The notes: generated by a model not told the origin, from the sequence alone. A DNA stretch of 64,000 nucleotides from Roseiflexus sp. RS-1 (GCF_000016665.1 NC_009523.1:4897501-4961500); one strand, 5' to 3'. Counted from the first letter of the stretch, positions 38,859-48,751 are shown. Made by a program: numbers and translations.

Positions 38859-39815
38859 TCAGTATCCCGCCTGTTTATCCACCACATTCAGCAGCGGTTC
38901 GCCGCGCAGATAGCGGTGCAGGTTCTCACAGAATATGTTGATGATGCGTTCGCGGGTACGCGGTGACGCATACGAGATATGCGGCGTAATCCAGGTGTTG
39001 GGCGCCTTCCAGAGCGGATGGTCAGGCGGGAGCGGCTCGATGGGCAGCGCGTCGAGCGCCGCGCCGGCGATGCGGCCACTGTGGAGCGCGTCCAGCAGCG
39101 CATCGGTATCGACAATCTGACCGCGCGCGATATTGATCAGGTAGGCGTCCGGTTTCATCCGCGCGAAAGCGTCGGCGTCGAACATACCACGGGTCGCAGC
39201 AGTCAACGGTGTAGCGAGCACGACGAAATCCGCCTGCGGGAGCAGATCGCGCCAGCCGTGCTCACCGACGATCAGATCGACATCGGTGGTTGGTTGAGGG
39301 CGGCGACGACTGGCAAGCACCCGCATACCGAAACTGCGCGCCCGTTTTGCAATCTCCGCGCCGATATGCCCATAGCCGATGATCAGCAGCGTGCGCTCGA
39401 ACAACTCATCGCACGGAATGGCTTCGCCACGCTCCCACTCATCGGGCGCCAGCGCCCTGAGGTCGAACGCGCGTTTGACATGGTTCAGCATGTACATCAT
39501 GACGAACTCAGCGATCGGGATGGCCTGGGCGCCTGCCGAGTTCGTCAGGACAATGTCGCGTTCCAGGATTTCGGGAATGAGCAGATGCTCAACGCCAGCG
39601 CTCGGCGTATGGATCCAGCGCAATCCGGGGGCTGCCGCAAGCGTCGTGCGCAGAACACTCATCGGCGTCCACCAGCGAACCAGGATGGTCGCATCGCTGA
39701 TGTCGCCATCCGGTTCGCCCTGATCATCAAAACGCACCACCGACAGGTCAGGCGCGATCTCCGCCAGGCGTGGTTCGAGCAGAGGAGCGAGCGCCTGCGG
39801 AATAAGCAATTTCAT
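38859..39815 (-). CDS. D-2-hydroxyacid dehydrogenase
   Basis: 318 residues of the D-isomer-specific family. The NAD loop is IIGYGHIGAEIAK, and the catalytic triad sits in INIARGQIVD (Arg), LPIEPLPPDHPLW (Glu) and ITPHISYASPRT (His). Length and domain order are normal. Substrate cannot be inferred; it lies upstream of the fucosidase gene in the same direction, with a 39-base gap. Confidence 0.88.
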   Translation of the reverse strand: MKLLIPQALAPLLEPRLAEIAPDLSVVRFDDQGEPDGDISDATILVRWWTPMSVLRTTLAAAPGLRWIHTPSAGVEHLLIPEILERDIVLTNSAGAQAIPIAEFVMMYMLNHVKRAFDLRALAPDEWERGEAIPCDELFERTLLIIGYGHIGAEIAKRARSFGMRVLASRRRPQPTTDVDLIVGEHGWRDLLPQADFVVLATPLTAATRGMFDADAFARMKPDAYLINIARGQIVDTDALLDALHSGRIAGAALDALPIEPLPPDHPLWKAPNTWITPHISYASPRTRERIINIFCENLHRYLRGEPLLNVVDKQAGY

Positions 39816-39846
39816 GCAAACCTCACAAACGGGCGAGCCACGGTCA

Positions 39847-40581
39847 TCAACTGACCGATTCGCCGGGCTTCAAATCGATGACGGTGACGTTCACGCCGAA
39901 GGCATTGCACTGCTCGCGCAGTTGATCCGGCGTCCCGCGCAGGATCGGGAAGGTGCCGTAGTGTTCGGGAATCGCGAATGTTGGACGGATCAATTTCAGC
40001 GCATACGCCGCCTGCATGGGATCCATGGTGAAATGATCGCCAATCGGCAGGATGACCAGTTCGGGATGGTACAGGTCGCCGATGATCTGCATATCCATGG
40101 TCACGGCAGTATCACCGGTGTGGTAGATGGTGAACCCATTCTCCATCCGCAGCACGTACCCCGCTTCGGTGCCCATCGGCACGATCACGCCATTGTCAGT
40201 AAACGTGCTGCTATGGGTCGCGTGGGTCATCGTGGCGCGGATACCGGCCACCTCGACGGTGCCGCCTTTGTTGAACCCGACCAGGCGATCCTGGCTGACA
40301 CCCTTCGATGCGATCCAGGAAGTAATGTCGAACTGCCCGACGATGGTTGCGCTCGTTTCGTTTGCCAGCGCCAGAATATCGGCAATGTGATCGAAATGCC
40401 CGTGGGTCAGGAAGATAACATCGAGACCTTCGCTCCGCACGCGCTGTTTCCACTCGTCGGGGCAGGACGGGTTGCCGTCAACCCAGGCGTCAATGAGCAC
40501 CTTCTTTCCTCCGGGAGTCAGAATGTGAAACGTGCCATGTCCAAGCCAGCTGATCGTCGTCTCGCGACCGATTGTTGCCAT
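39847..40581 (-). CDS. UPF0173 metal-dependent hydrolase (MBL fold)
   Basis: 244 residues. ISWLGHGTFHI at the start, the metal-binding FLTHGHFDHIADI (HxHxDH), THATHSSTF and HTGDTAVTMDM match the UPF0173 branch of metallo-beta-lactamase fold proteins. The ATG at 40581 has AGGAG upstream. Its substrate is unknown. Confidence 0.88.
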   Translation of the reverse strand: MATIGRETTISWLGHGTFHILTPGGKKVLIDAWVDGNPSCPDEWKQRVRSEGLDVIFLTHGHFDHIADILALANETSATIVGQFDITSWIASKGVSQDRLVGFNKGGTVEVAGIRATMTHATHSSTFTDNGVIVPMGTEAGYVLRMENGFTIYHTGDTAVTMDMQIIGDLYHPELVILPIGDHFTMDPMQAAYALKLIRPTFAIPEHYGTFPILRGTPDQLREQCNAFGVNVTVIDLKPGESVS

Positions 40582-40605
40582 CGCGCTCCTCCTTTTCATC
40601 TTTTT

Positions 40606-40689
40606 GGATAGCCGAAATAGAACACGGATCGGCACGGATGCGACGAGTTGCCCTGGATAGCTGAAATAGAACACGGATTGGCACGGATG
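40606..40689. repeat. two copies of a 35-bp direct repeat
   Basis: GGATAGCCGAAATAGAACAC and its continuation (40606-40640) recurs with three changes at 40655-40689. It lies upstream of the UPF0173 gene; the rest of 40690-40806 has short GCCC/GGGC palindromes and no gene. Confidence 0.85.
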
Positions 40690-40806
40690 TTGGTGAGTTC
40701 CGAAATCAGATTCAACATCTCAGGCGGGCTGAAGCCCTGCCTGAGATCGGGCAAGCCCTGCGGGCTCGATCAACCCGACGCACCTGCTGCAAGTGACGCA
40801 TAACAA

Positions 40807-41140
40807 ATGCCCCAGCCCCGCAGGGGATTTCACACCCTCAGCAAGGGCTTCAGCCCGCACGCGCGGGCAACGCACGGCGCATGCCCCAGCCCCGCAGGGG
40901 CTTTCACGCCCTCAGCAAGGGCTTCAGCCCGCACGCGCAGGCAACGCACGGCGCATGCCCCAGCCCCGCAGGGGCTTTCACACCCTTAGCAAGGGCTTCA
41001 GCCCGCACTTCAGCCCGCACGCGCGGGCAACGCACGGCGCATGCCCCAGCCCCGCAGGGGCTTTCACACCCTCAGCAAGGGCTTCAGCCCGCACGCGCGG
41101 ATGACTTTCACACCCTCAGCAAGGGCTTCAGCCCGCACGA
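40807..41140. repeat. 74-bp tandem array, four copies and a partial fifth
   Basis: Units start ATGCCCCAGCCCCGCAGGGG at 40807, 40881, 40955 and 41041; a partial one is at 41101. The third is 86 bp because of a 12-bp internal duplication. Each contains CCCCGCAGGGG and GCCCGCACGCGCGGGC palindromes. Short open frames here repeat with the array and are not taken as genes. Confidence 0.92.
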
Positions 41141-41273
41141 ACTCAACCTTCACCAACCCCACGGTCAGAACGTTCAGCAATCGATCAACAGAAACCCTGG
41201 AGGCAATGTCGTCTGGCGCGAAATAGTATAGCACAGGTTGTGGAGCGTTGAGCGTTGGAACAGCACACCCCCC

Positions 41274-43020
41274 GGAGCGCGCAGGCGACCCCTCCGGGCA
41301 CGGCATGCCGTGCCCCACCACGCCCCGGGGAGCGCGGGCGACCCCTCCGGACACGGTCTGCCGTGCCCCGCCGCCCCCCGGAGCGCGCAGGCGACCCCTC
41401 CGCGCACGGCATGCCGTGCCCCACCACCCCCCGGGGAGTGCAGGCGACCCGTACGGGCACGGCATGCCGTGCCCCGCCGCCCCCCAGGGAGCGCAGGCGA
41501 CCCCTCTGGGCACGGTCTGCCGTGCCCCGCCACCCCCCGGAGCGCGCGGGCGACCCCTCCGCGCACGGCATGCCGTGCCCCGCCACCCCCCGGAGCGCGC
41601 GGGCGACCCCTCCGCGCACGGCAGACCATGCCCCGCCACCCCCCGGAGCGCGCGGGCGACCCCTCCGCGCACGGTCTGCCGTGCCCCGCCACCCCCCGGA
41701 GCGCGCAGGCGACCCCTCCGCGCACGGTCTGCCGTGCCCCGCCACCCCCCGGAGCGCGCGGGCGACCCGTACGGGCACGGTCTGCCGTGCCCCACCACGC
41801 CCCGGAGCGCGCGGGCGACCCCTCCGCGCACGGTCTGCCGTGCCCCGCCACCCCCCGGAGCGCGCAGGCGACCCCTCCGGGCACGGTCTGCCGTGCCCCA
41901 CCACGCCCCGGAGCGCGCGGGCGACCCGTACGGGCACGGCATGCCGTGCCCCACCACCCCCCGGGGAGTGCAGGCGACCCGTACGGGCACGGCATGCCGT
42001 GCCCCGCCGCGCCCCTGGGAGCACGGGCAACCCCTCCGGGCACGGTCTGCCGTGCCCCGCCACCCCCAGAGCGCGCGGGCGACCCGTACGGGCACGGTCT
42101 GCCGTGCCCCGCCACCCCCCAGAGCGCGCGGGCGACCCGTACGGGCACGGTCTGCCGTGCCCCGCCGCGCCCCGGAGCGCGCGGGCGACCCCTCCGCGCA
42201 CGGTCTGCCGTGCCCCGCCACCCCCCGGAGCGCGCAGGCGACCCCTCCGGGCACGGTCTGCCGTGCCCCGCCACCCCCCGGAGCGCGCAGGCGACCCCTC
42301 CGGGCACGGCATGCCGTGCCCCACCACCCCCCGGGGAGTGCAGGCGACCCGTACGGGCACGGCATGCCGTGCCCCGCCGCGCCCCTGGGAGCACGGGCAA
42401 CCCCTCCGGGCACGGTCTGCCGTGCCCCGCCACCCCCCAGAGCGCGCGGGCGACCCGTACGGGCACGGTCTGCCGTGCCCCGCCACCCCCCAGAGCGCGC
42501 GGGCGACCCGTACGGGCACGGTCTGCCGTGCCCCGCCACCCCCCGGAGCGCGCGGGCGACCCGTACGGGCACGGTCTGCCGTGCCCCACCACGCCCCGGA
42601 GCGCGCGGGCGACCCCTCCGCGCACGGTCTGCCGTGCCCCGCCACCCCCCGGAGCGCGCAGGCGACCCCTCCGGGCACGGTCTGCCGTGCCCCGCCACCC
42701 CCCGGAGCGCGCAGGCGACCCCTCCGGGCACGGTCTGCCGTGCCCCGCCACCCCCCGGAGCGCGCGGGCGACCCGTACGGGCACGGTCTGCCGTGCCCCA
42801 CCACCCCCCGGGGAGTGCAGGCGACCCGTACGGGCACGGTCTGCCGTGCCCCGCCGCGCCCCTGGGAGCACGGGCAACCCCTCCGGGCACGGTCTGCCGT
42901 GCCCCGCCACCCCCCAGAGCGCGCGGGCGACCCGTACGGGCACGGTCTGCCGTGCCCCGCCACCCCCCAGAGCGCGCGGGCGACCCGTACGGGCACGGTC
43001 TGCCGTGCCCCGCCGCGCCC
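41274..43020. repeat. 53-bp palindromic tandem array, about 33 copies
   Basis: Units of the type GAGCGCGCGGGCGACCCCTC continuing to CCCCGCCACCCCCCG repeat every 53 bases (some 51-54) for 1.75 kb. Every unit has a stem GGGCACGG / CCGTGCCC around CATG or TCTG; with CATG it is a perfect 20-base palindrome. Variants alternate among CCCCTCCGGG, CCCCTCCGCG and CCCGTACGGG. All reading frames are open in parts, but they just translate the repeat. There is no gene within. Confidence 0.95.
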
Positions 43021-43157
43021 CTGAGAGCGTGGTCGAGCCGCTCGCGTTCCCAGGAGAGACGCGAGCAATCACGTAACATGACCTTTTTGTGGTAGATTCT
43101 ATGCATGCGCACACAGCGCATCCGTTCATCACAGCGATTGATCGGTAAGGTCTTTGC

Positions 43158-44669
43158 ATGTTCGACACGCTCTTCGCTGCCGTCGCTGAAGCCGTATTCA
43201 ACCTCCTGCTCCAGGAGAGCGGGCTGACCGAACGGGTGCGCGCGGTTCTGCGCATCGATCCCGAACGGCATGGATTTCAGATCGCGCTGGCTCGCGCCTG
43301 TACCGATTTCACGCAGCAACATCCGGCATGGGCTGCCGCGCTGTTCGATCAGCACTTTTTGACCCAACCGGAGGTCGTTGAACTGCTGTCCCGGCTGCTC
43401 GCCCGGCGGGGGCAACCCGATCCGGCGCGCATGGCTGCATTGTGGGCAGCGCAACTGCACCGCGCCGACCCGACGCACCACGCCCAAGCCGCGACCGTCG
43501 CCGCCGACTTCCTGCGCATGCTGGAGGCAGAACTGGATGCGCGACCGGAACTGCGGGCGCTGAGCGAGAGTCGCGATATTGCGGCAGTGAAGGACAACAC
43601 CGATACGATTGCCGCTGAGATAACCGCGCTCCGCCGCGATTTCGCTGAGGCGTTGCGGTTATTGCAGGCGGCGCTGGCTGCGTTGCCCGCGTTACCTGCC
43701 ACCCCCAAGCCATCACTCGCCGGGGTGATCGAGCGCTTCATATCCGGCGTCTACACCCCTGCCGATCTCGACCTGCTGCGCGAAGCGTTGCGTGCCGGTC
43801 AGATCGCCATTGCAACCGGCGAGCGGGCGGTGAGCCTGGGCGGCAGCGCCGATGGCGCGGTGATCGTGACCGGCGACCACAATCGGATTATCATCCTTCA
43901 AGGTCATGCCGCGACCGTTGCCCGTGAACTGACCGCATCACCGCCAAACCCGCCAGCAGTTTACCCGCCCAACCCCTTTACGCCGCTCAGCGGGCGGATC
44001 ACCGATCCCACGCGCATCTTCGGCCGCCAGCGCGAAGTGCAGCAGGCGCTCGACTATCTCAGATCGGGGAGCAGCGTTGCCTTCATCGGCGACAGCGGCG
44101 TCGGTAAGTCGTCGCTGTTGACGCTGCTGAAAGAGCGCGCCGAAACCGAACTGGGGCGAACACCGATCCTGCTCGATATGCAGAAATTGCACAGCGAAGA
44201 TGACTATTACCAGGCGCTCTGCGAAGAGGCAGGGATCGCTACGGTGAAAGGTGGCTGGAAGTTAGAACGTGCGCTGCGCGGGCGACGCCTGTTGCTCTTA
44301 CTCGACGAAATCGAAAAGATGACCTGGGACGGCTTCAGTCACAATCTGCGCGCCGAACTGCGCGGGCTGGCTGAAGGCGAGTGTGCGCCCTTCAAACTGG
44401 TGCTGGTGGCCCGCTCGCCGCTCGACCGGCTCTTCCCCGATAGCGAACTGAACACCTCGCCGCTGGCCGGTATCTGCCAGCAGATCAATGTGAAGCCCTG
44501 GAATAATGCTACTGCGCGGACGTTCATTCAGCAGCGGCTGAGTGGCACGCCGGTGCACTTCAGCGATGGTGAGATCGAGCTTCTGGTGCGCAGCAGCAAT
44601 GGCCTGCCGTTGCGCCTGATGCAGTCCGCCTTCAACCTGTACCGGACGAAAACAAGTGGTGACGTATGA
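43158..44669 (+). CDS. STAND-like AAA ATPase
   Basis: 503 residues. An alpha-helical N-terminal region (1-240) ends in a strand-rich GSADGAVIVTGDHNRIIIL segment of the sort that joins effector-associated domains to STAND NTPases. The ATPase follows FGRQREVQQALDYL, with Walker A GDSGVGKSS (about 311-319) and Walker B LLLLLDEIEKM (about 378-388); the sensor region is FKLVLVARSPL. No WD40 or TPR sensor follows. The next gene overlaps by 4 bases (ATGA) and also encodes an ATPase, so the two likely form one complex. The role is unknown; immunity-like signalling is a guess from family behaviour. Confidence 0.78.
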   Translation: MFDTLFAAVAEAVFNLLLQESGLTERVRAVLRIDPERHGFQIALARACTDFTQQHPAWAAALFDQHFLTQPEVVELLSRLLARRGQPDPARMAALWAAQLHRADPTHHAQAATVAADFLRMLEAELDARPELRALSESRDIAAVKDNTDTIAAEITALRRDFAEALRLLQAALAALPALPATPKPSLAGVIERFISGVYTPADLDLLREALRAGQIAIATGERAVSLGGSADGAVIVTGDHNRIIILQGHAATVARELTASPPNPPAVYPPNPFTPLSGRITDPTRIFGRQREVQQALDYLRSGSSVAFIGDSGVGKSSLLTLLKERAETELGRTPILLDMQKLHSEDDYYQALCEEAGIATVKGGWKLERALRGRRLLLLLDEIEKMTWDGFSHNLRAELRGLAEGECAPFKLVLVARSPLDRLFPDSELNTSPLAGICQQINVKPWNNATARTFIQQRLSGTPVHFSDGEIELLVRSSNGLPLRLMQSAFNLYRTKTSGDV

Positions 44670-47413
44670 GCGAACCTGTGCCCCGTCTCGACCTGGCGCC
44701 CCGCCTCCGGCGCCGACTGCAACCCTGGAACCCGCTCGATTACCTGCGGCTGTTGTATTGGATCTTCTTCTTCCCGCAGGCGCTGCGCTGGTATGAGCAG
44801 ACCTTCGCCGATCCGCAGCACCGTGACGTAACCGGACGCGAGGTATGGATGGTCATCCAGCGTGATTCGGTACGGCGCGATCTGGCGCTAATGGGGCTGT
44901 TTCTGACCCTGTTCATCCCACCGGCAGTCGCGACTGCGCTGCAAGGGATGGGCGTGTCGATATCCTGGTTCAGCGTGGCGGGCGGCGTGGCGGGCGGCGT
45001 GGCGGGCGGCGTGGCGGGCGGCGTGGCGGTCGGCGTGGCGGTCGGCGTGGCGGGCGGCGTGGCGGGCGGCGTGGCGGTCGGCGTGGCGGGCGGCGTGGCG
45101 GTCGGCGTGGCGGGCGGCGTGGCGGTCGGCGTGGCGGGCGGCGTGGCGGGCGGCGTGGCGGGCGGCGTGGCGGTCGGCGTGGCGGTCGGCGTGGCGGGCG
45201 GCGTGGCGGTCGGCGTGGCGGTCGGCGTGGCGGTCGGCGTGGCGGGCGGCGTGGCGGGCGGCGTGGCGGTCGGCGTGGCGGTCGGCGTGGCGGTCGGCGT
45301 GGCGGGCGGCGTGGCGGGCGGCGTGGCGGTCGGCGTGGCGGGCGGCGTGGCGGTCGGCGTGGCGGTACTGCGCCTGCCCGATTACCTGCTGCTGGCGCTG
45401 CCGACGTGGTTCATCTGGTCACGGCACACCGTATCACCGCGACCGTGGCTGCCGCGGGTGACGGTCATCCCGATCCCCGGTCTGCGGGCGCGCCTGGAGC
45501 GCTGGCTGATACGCGACTGGAGCGTCGGCATCCACAATATCAACCAGATTCTGGCGTACAGCCTTCAGTTCATCCCGGCGGCAGCGGCGGTCAATCGGGC
45601 CATGGTCCGCTTGCCGGCAGCGCAGATCATCCCGGCAGCCGCCGAGCTGGCCCGCGATCCTTTTGATTGGGATCTGGTGCGGTTCGGCGCCGTTCCACTG
45701 CGTCGTGCGCTCTGGCGTGAAACAATTGATGGCTTTGTTTTACTGCCTTCTCGGATCAAACAGCGCTGGATGGATCGTTTCTCGCTGACCCCAGCGCTGG
45801 ACACCCCGGCGCGGGCGGTCTGCGCAGGGTTCTGGCATCTTGCGCAGAAGGACGCGCAGCGGGCGGCGCAGGCGTTTGCCGTGGTGCGCGATCTGGCGGG
45901 CGGTGAAGCCTGTTACCGGCTGGCACGTGCGCTGGCGCTGGCGCAGCGGTGCAGCAGTTTCGGTGATCTGGCAGCACTGGGCGTAGACGAATCATTCCTG
46001 ACCGCCACCCAACCGCCGGACGGCGATCCGCTGGCGCAGCGTGAGACGTGGCCCGCACTCGAGCGCCTGCGGCGGGCAGCGCAAGAGGCGCACACGGTGC
46101 AGACGAGCGTGTCGCGGGTGGTGCGTTCGCAGGCGCTGAACCGGGCGCTGGCTGAGGTGAACGAGGTTCTGACCGGAATCGAACAGATCCCACGGGCGGA
46201 ACGGGAACTGGTGCGCGCGATTGCCACGACCTGGCGCGACCTGTTGCTCCATACAACCGCCGAGGTTGGGCAGGCGACGCCGACGCAGCCGGTGCGCAAC
46301 CCCTATATCATCGGTGATCCGGTGCCCGGAAATAGACTGGTAGGGCGCGACGATGTGTTGCGCTGGCTTGAAGAACTCTGGTACGGCAGCGCCAACCCGC
46401 CGTCGGTGGTGATCTTCGGGCACCGGCGCATGGGGAAAACGTCGATCCTGCGCAACCTGGATGGGCGGTTGGGGAGCCGGGTGCATGTTGCGTATGTCAA
46501 TCTTCTGTTGCTCGGCGATCTGCGCAACGGCGCTGCTGATCTGTTTGTGAAACTGGCTGACAGCATCGCCGATACCCTCCAGCACAAACAGTTACCTGCG
46601 CCCCCGATTGACGACGCGGCGTTTGAGCAGCGGCCCGAACTGGCGTTTGAACGCTACCTGAAGCAGGTCAGCGCAATACTAAACGAGCAGCGCCTGATCA
46701 TCGCGCTCGACGAGTTTGAGCAACTGGAAGAGTGGATCACCAACGACAGACTGCCGACCGACATCCTGAAGACGTTGCGCGGCTACATCCAGATGGACGA
46801 ACGGATTGCGTTCGCCTTTGCCGGGCTGCACACCCTTGAAGAGATGAGCAGCGACTATTTTCAGCCGTTCTTCGCCAGTGTCATTCCGGTCAAGGTCAGC
46901 TTCCTGAGTCGTGGCGCGGTCGATCAGGTGCTGGCGAACCCGCCCGACCCGGAGTTTGCGCTGGATTACGAGCGTGAGGCGCTTGACCATATCTGGGAAC
47001 TGACCGGCGGGCAGCCGTACCTGGTGCAACTGATCGGGCATCGGCTGGTCAGCCGGTTCAACACACTCTCCTTCGAGCAGGGCAAGGCGCAGGAGCCACG
47101 CTTCCGGCGCGCCGATGTCGAAGCAGTGATCACCACCGATTTCTATCACCAGGCGCGCTACTACTTCACCGGTGTGTGGGGGCAGGCGCAGCATGGCGCG
47201 CCGGAGCAGCACACCATCCTGCGTTGCCTGGCGCCGCACCCCGATGGACTGCCGCATGCCCGGCTGTGCGAGATCAGCGGGTTGCCGGAGCGCACGGTCG
47301 ATCAGGCGCTCCAGACACTGCGCCGCCACGATGTGGTGCACGATCACGATGGGCAGTGGCGCTACACCGTCGAACTGTTCCGGCGCTGGGTGGAGATGGG
47401 CAGAGGGGGGTGA
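44666..47413 (+). CDS. membrane-associated ATPase with a 33-unit Gly-Val-Ala repeat
   Basis: 915 residues. After a hydrophobic span (LMGLFLTLFIPPAVATALQ, about 75-95) residues 103-234 consist of 33 four-residue units GVAG or GVAV, followed by another span (LLLALPTWFIW). The repeat has small-residue spacing like a glycine zipper and would sit in or on the membrane. The ATPase domain begins LVGRDDVLRWL, with Walker A GHRRMGKTS (about 586-594) and Walker B LIIALDEFEQL (about 677-687); the C-terminus has a winged-helix-like end. It is coupled to the upstream STAND-like gene by a 4-base overlap. Confidence 0.8.
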   Translation: MSEPVPRLDLAPRLRRRLQPWNPLDYLRLLYWIFFFPQALRWYEQTFADPQHRDVTGREVWMVIQRDSVRRDLALMGLFLTLFIPPAVATALQGMGVSISWFSVAGGVAGGVAGGVAGGVAVGVAVGVAGGVAGGVAVGVAGGVAVGVAGGVAVGVAGGVAGGVAGGVAVGVAVGVAGGVAVGVAVGVAVGVAGGVAGGVAVGVAVGVAVGVAGGVAGGVAVGVAGGVAVGVAVLRLPDYLLLALPTWFIWSRHTVSPRPWLPRVTVIPIPGLRARLERWLIRDWSVGIHNINQILAYSLQFIPAAAAVNRAMVRLPAAQIIPAAAELARDPFDWDLVRFGAVPLRRALWRETIDGFVLLPSRIKQRWMDRFSLTPALDTPARAVCAGFWHLAQKDAQRAAQAFAVVRDLAGGEACYRLARALALAQRCSSFGDLAALGVDESFLTATQPPDGDPLAQRETWPALERLRRAAQEAHTVQTSVSRVVRSQALNRALAEVNEVLTGIEQIPRAERELVRAIATTWRDLLLHTTAEVGQATPTQPVRNPYIIGDPVPGNRLVGRDDVLRWLEELWYGSANPPSVVIFGHRRMGKTSILRNLDGRLGSRVHVAYVNLLLLGDLRNGAADLFVKLADSIADTLQHKQLPAPPIDDAAFEQRPELAFERYLKQVSAILNEQRLIIALDEFEQLEEWITNDRLPTDILKTLRGYIQMDERIAFAFAGLHTLEEMSSDYFQPFFASVIPVKVSFLSRGAVDQVLANPPDPEFALDYEREALDHIWELTGGQPYLVQLIGHRLVSRFNTLSFEQGKAQEPRFRRADVEAVITTDFYHQARYYFTGVWGQAQHGAPEQHTILRCLAPHPDGLPHARLCEISGLPERTVDQALQTLRRHDVVHDHDGQWRYTVELFRRWVEMGRGG
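44973..45368. repeat. 12-bp coding minisatellite, 33 units
   Basis: GTGGCGGGCGGC and GTGGCGGTCGGC units alternate without interruption inside the 915-residue ATPase gene. Twelve bases is a multiple of three, so gain or loss of units keeps the frame and only changes the length of the Gly-Val-Ala region. Confidence 0.95.
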
Positions 47414-47759
47414 TCTGTTCCCGCGTATGAGGTACAATAGGGCAGCGCTGTTTCCACGTTCCGCCGAGATGCCGGGTGCGCGGGTCTCTGACCCGCCTGT
47501 GACGCGAAGGGCGAAGACGTTTGTATACCCAGGGTGCGTTGCGCTGCCATGAAACGCAGCGGCGCAAGATGAAGGCAAGGGCGCAGCGCCGCCATGCCGC
47601 TACAAATGTTTTTCATCTCAGGACACATTCTACAACGCCCGATGAAAACGGACCGGGAGCGCGGGCGGCCCACACTTGTCGCGTCTACACAGGCAAGATG
47701 CCCGCGCTTCCAGCCTTCCCAGCCTGTTTTCACATCAGGATAACCGACAGGATCACCCT
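47414..47759. other. intergenic stretch without a recognisable gene
   Basis: 346 bases between the ATPase gene and the broken GmrSD-like gene. Short open frames exist on both strands, but none has a recognisable domain or a good ribosome-binding site. A weak TACAAT is visible near 47434. Confidence 0.5.
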
Positions 47760-48697
47760 ATGAGCCTGGGCACAATGTTGAACACACGCACGATCAGTTA
47801 TCTTGAACTGATCGGTAACGGGAAACGCTACCGCGTGCCGCCGTACCAGCGCGACTATTCGTGGAATGAGGAGCAGTGGGACGATCTCTGGAACGATATT
47901 ATCGACCTGCACAACAAGCCCGACAGCTGCCACTACATGGGTGCGCTGGTTGTTCAGGAGGAGAGTGATCGCGATCTGCTGATTATTGATGGTCAACAAC
48001 GCATGGCCACCCTGAGTATTCTGGCGCTGGCCATCATTGCCCTGCTCAACGAGCGCGTGCACCAGGGGATCGATCCGGATCGCAATCGCGAACGCATGCG
48101 CGAGCTGCGCAATCGGTTCATTGGCGAGCGTGATCCAGCCTCACTGATTGAGAGCAGTCGGCTGACGCTTAACGAGACCGACAATCCACTGAACATCGGG
48201 CAACGACGCCATCCGACATCTTTACCCTTTTGAAGCCAATCTATGTCGCCGATCAGAAATTCCAGAACGATTTTGCCACTCTTGCCATTCCCACCGGTGG
48301 ACAACGAAAGAAGATCGTCAAATATATCCTGACCAGACTCGAAAGTCAGCTATCAGGTCGGTTTTGCGATCCTGAAACCGATCCGGCGTCAATCGAGCAT
48401 ATTTTGCCCGAAAATCCAACCCAGGAATGGGAATCATCGTTTCCGCACACGCAGTGGGAAGCGGCTGTTTACCGCCTCGGCAATCTGACGCTCCTTGCCC
48501 CCTCGGACAACCGTCGGGTGGGGAATGCGCCCTATCACGAAAAGCGTGCCGTGTACAGCCAGAGCGCCTGTACGCTGACTCGTCAGATTCCCGATATGGC
48601 CCCTGAAGAGTGGACACCAGCCCTGCTCGAACGTCGTCAGAAAGAGATGGCGCGGAAGGCGGTCGAAATCTGGCGCATCGACGCAGCAGGGGATTGA
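47760..48697 (+). pseudogene. internally deleted GmrSD-like (DUF262-DUF1524) gene
   Basis: The N-terminal DUF262 part reads from ATG 47760 (PPYQRDYSWNEEQW, IIDGQQRMATLSILAL) to SRLTLNETDN, then degenerates and stops at 48233. From about 48200 another frame carries the C-terminal DUF1524 part (LLKPIYVADQKFQNDFATL, SIEHILPENPTQEW, YRLGNLTLLAPSDN) to 48697. Compared with the intact protein of 18890-20614, roughly 250 central residues are missing and the frame has shifted. Neither half contains both catalytic domains. Confidence 0.88.
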
Positions 48698-48751
48698 AAG
48701 TGTGGCGGAAGGGGGCAGGGGAATGTTCACAGGGATAGATTTTCTGGCACG

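Noticed and set aside
40807-41140. CRISPR array or a repeat-protein gene
   Set aside because: The complete 74-bp unit is conserved, leaving no spacers, and the short open frames have no start signals or known domain.
41274-43020. CRISPR array
   Set aside because: The whole 53-bp period is repeated; there are no unique spacers of constant length, and no cas gene is near.
41064-43487. Long Pro/Arg/Gly-rich genes of 589-807 codons on both strands
   Set aside because: They are translations of the stop-free 53-bp repeat in several frames at once, with no ribosome-binding sites.
47676-47759. Upstream in-frame extension of the broken GmrSD-like gene
   Set aside because: The intact relative starts at the equivalent of ATG 47760; the extension shows no homology.
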